A DNA stretch of 64,000 nucleotides from Acutalibacter sp. 1XD8-36. Lineage in GTDB: Bacteria; Bacillota; Clostridia; Oscillospirales; Acutalibacteraceae. Below, in pieces: positions 18,766 to 27,020 of this stretch. The translations under genes and the position numbers were made by a program. Location of the stretch: positions 62,001 through 126,000 of the forward strand of contig NZ_QZDU01000005.1 of NCBI RefSeq assembly GCF_009917525.1, given 5' to 3'. Within the stretch, counting starts at the first letter, position 1, and the number at the start of each line of letters is the position of its first letter. Under the pieces are notes generated by a model, which worked only from the letters and a program-made list of their open reading frames with translations, was not told the origin of the DNA and ran no database searches.

Positions 18766-19341
18766 TCAATCAATCTTCCCGACAAAACGGTAATAAATCT
18801 CAATATCCCATACTTTCTTACCATTCTCGTCCTTCCTCCACTGATGGACTGCGATTTTCTCAATCAGTTCATTCAAAAGAGGAGCGGTAAGCTCGTCAAT
18901 GGCACTGTATTTCTGGATTAAGTCTATCCACTGTTTTGCATCGTCCGTTTCCGCTTTGGCATCCTCAAGCCTTGCGGATACGGTCTTCATTGTTTCATCA
19001 AGCTGTTGCTGCTCCGTGCGGTATTTGACGGACAGCATGGAATAGTTTTCTTCGTCAAGAAGCCCTTTTACCCTGTCCTCGTACATCTTCGCAAAGAGGT
19101 TGTTTAATTCCTGCCTGCGTTTCTGCGCCCTTTTCAGCTCTTTTTCGTCACGGGCATTCTCTGTCCTCCGCTGTTTCTCACTGCTCTGCAGCAGCCGTTC
19201 CAGAATGGCGTCCTCATTCTCCTTTACCGCCATCAGCCAGTACTGTAACCTTCCGAGAACAAAAGCATAGAGCAGGTTGTAAGTGATGAAATGCAGGGAA
19301 CACGCTTCTTTCCCATGTGCGGAATACTGCGTGCAGCGGTA
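18766..19341 (-). pseudogene. Large serine recombinase, C-terminal fragment (TnpX/TndX family)
   Basis: The frame runs from about 19341 to a stop at 18766. It begins inside the recombinase zinc-ribbon (RCTQYSAHGKEACSLHFI, with Cys, Cys and His ligands), then NLLYAFVLGRLQYW, and a long coiled coil (~KELKRAQKRRQELNNLFAKM) ending in IDELTAPLLNELIEKIAVHQ, the DUF4368-type tail of Tn4451/Tn5397 recombinases. The N-terminal resolvase domain with the catalytic Ser is absent: the sequence upstream is the end of a MATE gene in a different frame. An internal ATG at 19233 is not the true start. Confidence 0.85.
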
Positions 19342-20447
19342 ATATAAATAAGGTTTAACGCCATTGGAATAAATGACAAACTGAACAAAGGCAATGCTTT
19401 AGATGCAGTCTGCACAAGTTCTGTATCGCTGTTGAAAATACAAATAACAAGTTTATCAAAGAAAAACAACGCACTGTAAATTAAGGCAGACAAAACTAAG
19501 TTGATGATAATTCCACAACGGAAAAGCCAATTTATTTCTCCAGTATCCTTTTTACCATAGCTGTTCCCCCAAAGTGGCTGTAAGCCTTGTGCAACACCCG
19601 AAAGAATTGCATTCGCAAGGGAATAAATAAAACTCAATACACTGAAAGTTGATACGCCAATATCTCCAACAAGGCTTGCTAACATAATGTTGTAGCATAA
19701 TGCCGTTACGGGAGTTGTAAGTTGTGAAATTGCTTCAGGAACACCACGCTTACAAATTTTCTTAACAAGTGTTACCTCCAATTTTATTAAATTCAGTTTC
19801 AAGCGTCCTTTTTTGTTCCAAAAATGTGACAGCAGAACAAGTACAGAAAATACCTGTCCTAATCCCGATGCAACTGCTGCACCAATTATTCCCATTCCAA
19901 ACGGGAAAATAAAAAGCCAATCTAAAAATATGTTTGCAATCGCACCAACACACATCCCAATGAAAGAGAGAGTCGGAGAACCGTCATTCCTCACAAATAC
20001 AGATAGACAGGTACTCATGAGCATCGGAATAGAAAATGCTGAATAATAAAGCAGATAGTCCGCCGCCATTTTTCTCATTTCATCACTTAACTTGCTTGCT
20101 CCACTTATATCCACAATTTGTTGTGAGAACACCATACCAACAATCATTAATAAAACAGACATAGCAAGTGTTAATGTAATTGCTGTCATAAACGCTTGAT
20201 TTGCCCCCTTTTTATCCTCTCTCCCCATTCGTATTGCAACTACAGTTGCACCACCCATTGGAAACATAGCGGCAATGGCTACAACAAAAGTGATAAACGG
20301 CACTGCAATATTTACTGCACCTAAAGCCGCCGAACCAACACCTTGACCGACAAAAATTCCATCAACAACATTGTAAAGATAGGTTACAAATAAGCCTCCC
20401 ATAGCAGGGAAAATGTAACCGCATAAAGATTTTACTTTTGCATTCAT
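19335..20447 (-). pseudogene. MATE-family efflux transporter, C-terminally truncated
   Basis: From an ATG at 20445-20447 behind GGAGG, the protein follows a MATE multidrug/Na+ antiporter with about ten visible membrane helices (VVDGIFVGQGVG, MGGATVVAIRMGRED, WGNSYGKKDTGE). The match ends at about residue 368 (PMALNLIY). From there the reading frame runs out of frame through the recombinase fragment to a stop at 19233. Intact relatives are ~440-450 residues, so one or two C-terminal helices are lost. A deletion fused the exporter and recombinase genes. Whether the truncated protein still works is unclear. Confidence 0.82.
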
Positions 20448-20509
20448 AAAATACCTCCATACAGGAAATGGGACAAAGCACGTTTATGCTTCATCCCATC
20501 TAAATAAAC

Positions 20510-20548
20510 AAAAAGTGGGATAAAGCCCAATAGGTCTTATCCCACTTC
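20510..20548 (-). terminator. Leader hairpin followed by T-run upstream of the MATE gene (attenuator candidate)
   Basis: On the minus strand AAGTGGGATAA pairs perfectly with TTATCCCACTT over 11 bases and is followed by TTTTTGTTTATTT, the form of an intrinsic terminator. It lies between the promoter at 20590-20617 and the MATE start at 20447, in the transcribed leader. A second hairpin (ATGGGATGAAGCA / TGCTTTGTCCCAT, ~20461-20493) follows just before the ribosome site. This arrangement suggests transcription attenuation, as known for tet(M) of Tn916, although a simple terminator for tnpV read-through is possible. Confidence 0.65.
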
Positions 20549-20589
20549 AACAATCTTATTTGATTGCAAGTCCTCTGACAAGCACATCT

Positions 20590-20617
20590 ATTATAACATA
20601 TTTTTATCAAAAGTCAA
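20590..20617 (-). promoter_or_regulatory. Promoter for the MATE gene inside the transposon remnant
   Basis: On the minus strand: TTGACT (20612-20617), 16-base spacer, TATAAT (20590-20595). It is placed between the tnpV stop and the leader hairpin, about 135 bases upstream of the exporter start. Confidence 0.75.
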
Positions 20618-20635
20618 ATCCCAAATCTGCTGTTT

Positions 20636-21010
20636 TCACTTAGAAAAAATAAGCTCCTCGTTCACAATCTCCCTCGCACAAGCCCTTATGTTATTGAGTC
20701 GCCCTGTCCATTCTAAGGCGTTTTCTTCCTTTAAGCGTTCCGTTATGCCCTGTGCCTGTTTCATACCCTCTATGAGCCTTTCAAAGCGTTCCTGAGCCTG
20801 CTTGTCGATGTTGGCAAGGTAAGCGTTCAGCCCGCCGCTTGTGAGAAGATTGGTGTATGTAGCCCTGCGGTACTGCTTCAGATAGTCCAGATGCCGCTGT
20901 CCCCATATGCCTATCGGCTGTTGTTCCTCAGCGAGTAATTTCAAGTCTGGAGTAAGATACCCGTTTTCTTCATGGTATGTGCCGCCTAACTGTTCAAATA
21001 TTGATTTCAT
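20636..21010 (-). CDS. tnpV: TnpV-family transposon protein
   Basis: Start chosen at 21010 (MKSIFEQLGGTYHEENG), with AAAAGGAG upstream; a longer frame is less likely because this length (124 residues) equals that of the second copy at 58823-59200. Conserved features are FEQLGGTY at the start, QPIGIWGQRHLDYLKQYRRA, NAYLANIDKQAQERF, and a C-terminal REIVNEELIF. TnpV is carried by Tn4451/Tn4453 and many related elements; its role is not established. Small, basic and soluble. It marks this insertion as Tn4451-like. Confidence 0.85.
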   Translation of the reverse strand: MKSIFEQLGGTYHEENGYLTPDLKLLAEEQQPIGIWGQRHLDYLKQYRRATYTNLLTSGGLNAYLANIDKQAQERFERLIEGMKQAQGITERLKEENALEWTGRLNNIRACAREIVNEELIFSK

Positions 21011-21089
21011 ATGCAAAAACTCCTTTTCTGTGTGTTTTGGCTTCTGCGGGGTATCTGCAAGCAATGTATCAGCAGGCTGTATGTATATG

Positions 21090-21107
21090 TTATCTTTAAG
21101 TTAAGTA
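21090..21107 (-). repeat. Right terminal inverted repeat of the transposon remnant
   Basis: Reverse complement TACTTAACTTAAAGATAA, 16 of 18 identical to 18699-18716. It ends next to the GA junction at 21109-21110. Confidence 0.75.
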
Positions 21108-21110
21108 ATC

Positions 21111-21506
21111 CCCCCATTTTTCATAGGAGGTCGGCGGGGTCACGTTGGCCCTCTCCCAATACACCGTTGTGCTGCCGCTGGCAAGGGCCTCCGGCATAAA
21201 ATCAAACACCACAAACGGGCGGATATCGTTCTCAAGCAGGAAGTCATATACCTCGTCTAAATACTGCCAGCTGTACACTGCCCTGCCCTCAGCGTCCTCT
21301 CGGTACACCCCCATATCATCCTGAAAGATACCGTGAAAGCGCAGGTACTCAAATCCGCATTCCCTCACCGCCTGCACAAGATGCTTCTGGTGCCCGCTCC
21401 TCAGCAGCAGTCCTGCGCGCGCAGCGCTTATACAGCGCAGGGCAGTCCTGCTGTTTTCCCCTATAATTTTTTTCGCGTCTACTGTTATACGGCGAATCTT
21501 CTCCAT
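21111..21506 (-). pseudogene. GH39 beta-xylosidase, N-terminal part (interrupted gene)
   Basis: Start chosen at 21506 (MEKIRRITVDAKK); a frame beginning further upstream would run through the terminator hairpin of the previous gene. The 132 residues carry the GH39 N-terminal signatures YLRFHGIFQDDM and YLDEVYDFLLENDIRPFVV, and end in SYEKWG, after which the transposon begins; translation runs only three codons into it. The catalytic NEP and nucleophile regions are on the far side of the insertion (17540-18691), so this piece alone is inactive. Confidence 0.88.
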
Positions 21507-21547
21507 GTTACACACCACCACTTGTTTTTCGTTTTCTTTTAAGATGA

Positions 21548-21574
21548 AAACCGGCCGCCCTGTGGCGGCCGGTT
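21548..21574 (-). terminator. Rho-independent terminator after the locus B binding-protein gene
   Basis: AAACCGGCCGCC pairs perfectly with GGCGGCCGGTTT around a three- to four-base loop; on the minus strand it is followed by a short T stretch. It separates the importer operon from the xylosidase gene, so xylosidase expression may depend on read-through. Confidence 0.8.
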
Positions 21575-21582
21575 TCAAAACT

Positions 21583-23431
21583 CTACTTTAAGCCCAATGC
21601 CTCCCTGGTGTCGGAAATCACTCCAGACAGTTCCTCCTCCTGCTCCTTTCCAACCTTCAGCCAATATTCATATATCTCGTCTATATGGAACGCTTCAAGT
21701 CCTGCTATATACTCATCCTGCCGCCGCTCAAATTCCTCATCGCTTTCAGCCAGAATACAGCGGAACAGGTTTTTGAACTCATAGCTCTGTAAATTGGCGT
21801 CAAGAGTCTGCAATTCAGCGGGCAGGCTGCCCAGGTTATACACTGTCATATCAATATTGCCGCCTGGAGAAAGGGCGTCGTACATCTCAGGCATGGTGTC
21901 ATAGCCATAGTGCTCCAGCATGTCCCGGTGGACGCCGCGCATCTTTTTCTCCAGAGCCTGGGGCGAGGAACTCCACAGGTCCAGTGCCACGCCTGTTGAG
22001 GGCTCTATAGTGCCATACCCATAGCCCACGAATTTATCCAGGATATTGATACCCTCTGTTTTCTGCAGCTCCGGGTCGCTGCGGTCCAACGCCAGATATT
22101 CCTCGGTAGGTGTGGGTACTCCGTCTTCAATAGTCCAGTGCTTCCCCTCTTTTCCGTCATAGATTACCCTGGCGTTCTCATAGGATGATACCCAGTCCAG
22201 CAGCGCCACCGCCTTTTCCGGGTACTTGCACCCGGCAGAGACTCCGTAGTTGAACTGGCCCGCGATATAATAGCGGTACAGTGTAAACTTGTCGGTGTCG
22301 TCCTTCATCGGCGGCAGGCAGGTGAAGCCCTTCCCGGTCTCCCCTATGCTGTCAAAATAATCGTGCGCGCTCTGGATATCCCAGCCGGTATTTATATACA
22401 GATACCGCCCCGTGCCCAGCTTGCTGCAATACTGGTCCTGCTTTTGGGTAAAGGAGTCCGGGTCCAGAATGCCCATCTGGTTTGCCTTGTTAAACCATCT
22501 GACTGCCCGCCAGAAGGGTCCCTCCTTATCTGTCTGCGCGTTGCTCTCAATAATCTTGCCTGTTGAAATGTCGGAATACAGTATTCTGTCCCCGGGTGTT
22601 AGGCAGGTATACCCCTCGGCATAGGGCAGGTTGTATGTGATATGCCAGTCCCCCCAGCCCTGTGAATCGCCAAACCAGCTGCCCACAGCGTAGACCTTCT
22701 CCCCGTCTGCGTTTACACTTTCCAGGTCCTGCATCTGCTTTAGAACCTCAAGAAGGTCTGTGTCGTAATCGTTGATTTCCGGATAGCCAAGCTCCGCGTA
22801 CAGGTCCCAGCGTATAAACTGTCCGGCGATGGGCTGCAGGCCCGCGTCATAGGTGCCCCTCTGCATACCTATGGCGTATACTTTACCGTCAGGGCTCAGG
22901 GTGGTGCGCTTGAGCTCAAGGCTCACCTGAGCCAGCGGGTCCGCCGCCATGTTTGGAGCGTAGTCCGCAAGGTAATCATCCAGCGCCAGTATCTGCCCCC
23001 CCCTGGACCATCTGTCCGATGTACCGCAGGGTGTCCGTCTCAGGTATGAAGAATATGTCCGGCAGGTCGTTGCTGGCAATCATAGCCGGAAGCTGCTGCT
23101 GGGCATCCTGCTCGCTGGTGGGTATCAGGTCCACAATGACCCCCACCTCTTCCTCGATAATCCTCGCTATCTCGTTGTCCATCGGGCCGGTGCCGTATGG
23201 ATTGACCGAGCAGGACATCACCTTCAGCGTCACAGGCTCCTCTCCGTCTGCGGCCCCCTGGTCCTCGGGCCCACTCTCTTTTGCTGTGCCCTCAGTCCCG
23301 CTGCCGGAGCTTCCGCCTGCGGATGAACTGCTCTCCCCATTGGGAGCGCCCGCACAGGCTGCCGCTGTAAGCAGGATAAGCAGACATAGGGCAATAGCCG
23401 CCAGCTTCTTATACTGTCTTTGACCGTTCAT
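21583..23431 (-). pseudogene. Oligosaccharide-binding lipoprotein of locus B, frameshift in an 8-G run
   Basis: N-terminal part from 23431: signal peptide with lipobox LLTAAACAG, a Ser/Gly/Glu-rich tether, then VTLKVMSCSVNPYG and NDLPDIFFIPETDTL. The frame ends in nonsense after GQMVQGG. The rest of the binding domain (ILALDDYLADYAPN onward, to LEAFHIDEIYEYWLKVG at the end) is in another frame that reaches 21583. The change is at 22996-23003, eight C on the plus strand; seven would give MVQGGQILALDDY and one ~616-residue LplA/YtcQ-type protein. A real loss, a slippage switch or an assembly error are all possible. The two permeases of this importer are immediately upstream and intact. Confidence 0.87.
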
Positions 23432-23481
23432 TTTCCTACCTCCTAAATTTTATTCATCCGCCCGCCCAGTTCCAGGGCCGC

Positions 23482-24339
23482 TCAGCCCTTCACCGACCCG
23501 AGCATGATTCCTTTGACAAAAAACCGCTGCATAAACGGATACACCAGCAGTATTGGCATAACGGTAATACAGGTCATGGTAAGGCGCACCGCCATTGGCT
23601 CTATGCGCACCTTCCCTGTAATCGCCTCAGACATGGAGCTGGACTGCATCATCCGATATAACAGGTATTGCAGTGTCTGCAAATTTGCGTCCGTCACCAG
23701 GAACATATTGTCCGACCAGGCGTTCCACTGCCATACGGCCCCGAACACTGCCACACACGCCAGGACCGGCTTGCACACCGGCAGGATGATTTTAAAGAAT
23801 ACCGTAAGAGTGCCCGCCCCGTCCAGAGCCGCCGACTCCTCCAGGGATGGCGGCAGCGACTCTACGTAGGTCTTTATCAGCACCACATAGAATGCGGAAA
23901 CAGCCCCGGGCAGCACATACAGAAGGAAATTATTCTTCAGCTCCAGCCGCACCATCAGCACGTACCAGGGTATCAGCCCGCTGGTAAAATACATTGTAGC
24001 CACTATCATGCGGTATATCCACTTTCGCATGGGCAGGTCCTTTACCGTCACCATATAGCCGATAAATCCGCAAAACAGCAGGTTTAAGACCGTGCCCACC
24101 ACCGTCCTCGCCACCGACACCCAAATACCCGTTAGAATAAGGGGTGTTTGAAACACGTATGCAAAGTTTTCCAGAGTTACGCCGGGCGGGAAAAAGTATA
24201 CTCCCTTTGTCACCTCCTCCGCTGCGCTAAAGCTGTTGATTACCACAAAGTACAGCGGATATATCCATACCACCGCCAGCAAAAACAGGAACACATATAT
24301 GATTCCCCTGGAAACCGCGCCCGTCTTGTTCCGAATCAT
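23482..24339 (-). CDS. Carbohydrate ABC transporter permease, LplC type (locus B)
   Basis: A 285-residue inner-membrane permease with six predicted helices and the EAA loop ESAALDGAGTLTVFFKIILP about residue 180. The C-terminus RFFVKGIMLGSVKG is typical for this family. It starts 17 bases after the stop of the partner permease. With the partner and the (frameshifted) lipoprotein it would import oligosaccharides, probably xylo- or gluco-oligomers given the GH39 and GH5 neighbours. No local ATPase gene. Confidence 0.92.
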   Translation of the reverse strand: MIRNKTGAVSRGIIYVFLFLLAVVWIYPLYFVVINSFSAAEEVTKGVYFFPPGVTLENFAYVFQTPLILTGIWVSVARTVVGTVLNLLFCGFIGYMVTVKDLPMRKWIYRMIVATMYFTSGLIPWYVLMVRLELKNNFLLYVLPGAVSAFYVVLIKTYVESLPPSLEESAALDGAGTLTVFFKIILPVCKPVLACVAVFGAVWQWNAWSDNMFLVTDANLQTLQYLLYRMMQSSSMSEAITGKVRIEPMAVRLTMTCITVMPILLVYPFMQRFFVKGIMLGSVKG

Positions 24340-24355
24340 TCACTCTCACTTCCTC

Positions 24356-25306
24356 TCAGAAAATACTCTCGCCGCGTACCTTTTTTGATACGGTATTGGC
24401 TGCCGTCAGCAAAGCAATACTGATAATGGACTTGAACATCCCCATCGCTGTGGCGTAGGAATACTGGGAATTGATTATACCCATGCGATAGATGTATGTA
24501 TCAAATACCTCAAGCCTGTCAATAACCATCGGGTTTTGGAACACGTAATACTGCTCAAACCCATTGCTGAGGATGTTCGCCACCGCCATAAGGAACAGCA
24601 CAAAGAAGGTAGGCAGTATCCCAGGTATGGTAACATGCATAACTTTTCTCAGCTCACCTGCGCCATCCACTGCGGCAGCGTCATAAAGGGCCTGGTCAAT
24701 TCCTGCGATAGCCGCCATATAGATAATAGCGTCCCAGCCCGCCTGCTTCCATATGCTTATAGCCGTCTGCATTCCCCAGGCAATATCCTCGTTTCCCAGC
24801 AGGTTCACAGTCTCGCCGCCGCCGAAAAACGCCAGCGCACGGTTTAACATTCCCCCTTCAGAGGAGAAAAAGATAAAGAATATGGCGTAAATCAGCACCC
24901 ATGAGATAAAGTTTGGGATAGAGGACGCTGTTTGAATGAACTTACCGTACCGGGCGCTGCGCACCTGTGAAATCAGGATAGCCAGAAGCACAGGCGCCGC
25001 CATCGACGCGATTTTCAGCAGGCTGAGCATCAAGGTATTGCGGATAACTATGGGAAAATCGCTTATGCCTGAAAATAGGTATTCAAAATATTTCAGGCCC
25101 GCGAAGTTCATCTGGCTCAGAGCAAGGCCCGGAGCATAGTCCACAAAGGCATATACCCAGCCCAAAAGCGGAACGTAATGAAACAGGAGCACCAGGCATA
25201 CAAAGGGCAGTACCAGAAGCGTCAGTTTTATCTGCCGGGCTCTCCTGCCGCTCCACCTTCCGAGTGCAGGCGGTCCCGGGGCTTTTTTCATTATTTTCGT
25301 GAGCAA
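24356..25306 (-). CDS. Sugar ABC transporter permease, LplB type (locus B)
   Basis: Start is a TTG at 25304-25306, eight bases after GGGAGG; the next in-frame ATG is only five codons later and is less well spaced. The ~316-residue protein has a basic N-terminus, six membrane helices, the EAA loop LYDAAAVDGAGELRKVMHV and C-terminal ALLTAANTVSKKVRGE. It pairs with the LplC-type permease that follows. It is separated by ~180 bases from the response regulator upstream, so it may start the transport operon. Confidence 0.9.
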   Translation of the reverse strand: MLTKIMKKAPGPPALGRWSGRRARQIKLTLLVLPFVCLVLLFHYVPLLGWVYAFVDYAPGLALSQMNFAGLKYFEYLFSGISDFPIVIRNTLMLSLLKIASMAAPVLLAILISQVRSARYGKFIQTASSIPNFISWVLIYAIFFIFFSSEGGMLNRALAFFGGGETVNLLGNEDIAWGMQTAISIWKQAGWDAIIYMAAIAGIDQALYDAAAVDGAGELRKVMHVTIPGILPTFFVLFLMAVANILSNGFEQYYVFQNPMVIDRLEVFDTYIYRMGIINSQYSYATAMGMFKSIISIALLTAANTVSKKVRGESIF

Positions 25307-25484
25307 TGCTATCTCCTCCCTCTAAACTGTCAGTTTTACTGTATTTATTATACATAAATCTAAACAAAGCTTCAAATACAATAAATTTAGAATCATATAA
25401 AAAATATATGGAACTTGGAAAAGCGCCGCGATTTCTCGCGGCGCCCTTTTTGGCCTTACTGGTACGGCTATTAGATTTTCCCTC

Positions 25485-27020
25485 CTACGCCTCGTCAGAG
25501 ACGTGGAACATCATCCGGTATTCTGAGGGATATTGCCCGGTGATTTTTTTGAAGGTATTGGAAAAATAGTTTGCGCTTCCAAAGCCCACTTTTTTCGCTA
25601 TCTCATGGGACCTTAGGGACGTAGTGCGCAGCAGCTCCTGCGCCCCTTCTATCCTCACCCGGCACAGGTACTCAGAGAACATCTCCCCCACCTCGCTTTT
25701 GAAAAGCTGTCCCAGATACGCCGCGTTCATCCTGTACTTCTGCGCCAGGGTCTTTAGTGATATTTCCTCGCTATAGTGCGTGCGGATATAGCTTACCACG
25801 GCTGCCACAACCGGGTTTTTGTCCCGGTAAAAGCTCTGCCGCCAGCCTGCCACCATCTCTACGCACTCCTCCAGCCGCGCAAGCAGCTGCTCCATATCCA
25901 CCAAGCTGAATATCTCCTTCAGGTATCCGGCAAACAGCTGCTTGCGTCCGCCTTCAAAATCCTTTGACATCCGCAGCAGAATCTCACCTGCAAGTATATG
26001 AATTGTCTCCGGCGCCGCTGAGAGTGAAATGCCGCCGAATGTGTCTCTCAAAAACGCCTTTGCCCCAGATACATCCCCTGCCTGGATGAAATTGTCCAGC
26101 TGCTTAAAGTCTGTCTCCACAGCGGAGCCGTCCATCTCATGCCTGATATGCTCCTCAAAAACCACCGAGTCCGGCGGAAGCACCAGGCGGTACTCCAGAA
26201 GCTTCTCCGCCTCCCGGAACCCCTCAGCCGCCCCCTCCCAGCCGCGCCTTGGGGCTGCAACCGCCACAAAAACCTTCAGCCGTAGCGCCCGGCTCAAAGC
26301 CTCCTGGCACCTTTTTACCTGCCTGTCAAGCTGGGCCATATTACCTGCTTCTCCGTCCCAGCAGAAAAGCAGCACCCCCTGCCCCTGCCAATTCACAAAG
26401 GCAATAAGGTTTTCCATCCCGGCCTCCTGGAGCACACTATAAATCCCGGCTGAATCCCCTCTGTGTTTAGATGGCGCTGGCTGCAGTATCGCCGCCTGAT
26501 ACCATTCCATATCTATCGGGAAACCGAGAAACTCGGCCCTCGCTGCTAGCTCCTCCTCAGAAATTGTACCACTGACCCAGCGGGATAATATATTATTGCG
26601 CAGAAGCTGATAGCTCTCCTGTACTGAGGCTTGCTGTCTTCGCTCATTGTCCAGCTTCTGCGTCAGGTGCCGCAGCGTCTCTTCAAGCTCGCTCTCCTCA
26701 ATGGGCTTCAGCAAATAGTTTTCAATGCCGTACTGGGAGGCCTCCTTAACGTACTGGAAGTCGTCATACCCGCTTAGTATAATTGTCTTTATGTGCATCC
26801 CCAGCTCCCGGAGATTCCGCAGAAGCTCAAGCCCGCTCATGCCCTGCATACGTATGTCAGTTATGAGAATATCGGTCTCCTTTTTCCTAAGCAGCTCCAG
26901 CGCCTGCTCGCCGCTTTCGGCCTTGTCTGTAATCTCTATTCCGAATTCTTCCCATGGTATGACCTTCTCAAACCCCTTTAATATCAGCGGTTCGTCATCA
27001 ACTACCATCGCCGTATACAT
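25485..27020 (-). CDS. YesN-type AraC-family response regulator (locus B)
   Basis: Start chosen at 27020 (MYTAMVVDDEPLILKG); the frame continues upstream to 27107 but that part lies inside the kinase gene and does not look like a receiver domain. Receiver domain ~1-120 with DDEP, phospho-acceptor Asp in DILITDIRMQG and Lys in LLKPIEE; a long middle region; C-terminal AraC DNA-binding domain (~410-511) with ISLKTLAQKYRMNAAYLGQ and GFGSANYFSNTFKK, both helix-turn-helix units intact. It overlaps the kinase gene by 23 bases. It should control the neighbouring importer and glycosidase genes. Confidence 0.92.
   Translation of the reverse strand: MYTAMVVDDEPLILKGFEKVIPWEEFGIEITDKAESGEQALELLRKKETDILITDIRMQGMSGLELLRNLRELGMHIKTIILSGYDDFQYVKEASQYGIENYLLKPIEESELEETLRHLTQKLDNERRQQASVQESYQLLRNNILSRWVSGTISEEELAARAEFLGFPIDMEWYQAAILQPAPSKHRGDSAGIYSVLQEAGMENLIAFVNWQGQGVLLFCWDGEAGNMAQLDRQVKRCQEALSRALRLKVFVAVAAPRRGWEGAAEGFREAEKLLEYRLVLPPDSVVFEEHIRHEMDGSAVETDFKQLDNFIQAGDVSGAKAFLRDTFGGISLSAAPETIHILAGEILLRMSKDFEGGRKQLFAGYLKEIFSLVDMEQLLARLEECVEMVAGWRQSFYRDKNPVVAAVVSYIRTHYSEEISLKTLAQKYRMNAAYLGQLFKSEVGEMFSEYLCRVRIEGAQELLRTTSLRSHEIAKKVGFGSANYFSNTFKKITGQYPSEYRMMFHVSDEA

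Larger units (their letters stand above)
18692..21110. mobile_element. 2.4-kb remnant of a TnpX/TndX-type (Tn4451-like) transposon
   Basis: Inserted inside the GH39 gene. On the coding strand both junctions carry a GA dinucleotide (complement of 18690-18691 and 21109-21110), the known target and crossover dinucleotide of TnpX/TndX large serine recombinases. Deleting 18692-21110 restores TGG-GGG-GAC-CTA in frame. The ends hold an imperfect 18-base inverted repeat (18699-18716 and 21090-21107, 16/18 identical). Contents are a 3' fragment of the recombinase, a MATE exporter truncated into it, and tnpV. GC content is visibly lower than in the flanking xylosidase. The recombinase catalytic domain is missing, so the element cannot move on its own. 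Confidence 0.88.

Noticed and set aside
19233-19341. C-terminal 35 residues of the MATE open frame as part of the transporter
   Set aside because: The same bases read in the other frame give the zinc-ribbon of a serine recombinase, so these residues are out-of-frame read-through after a deletion.
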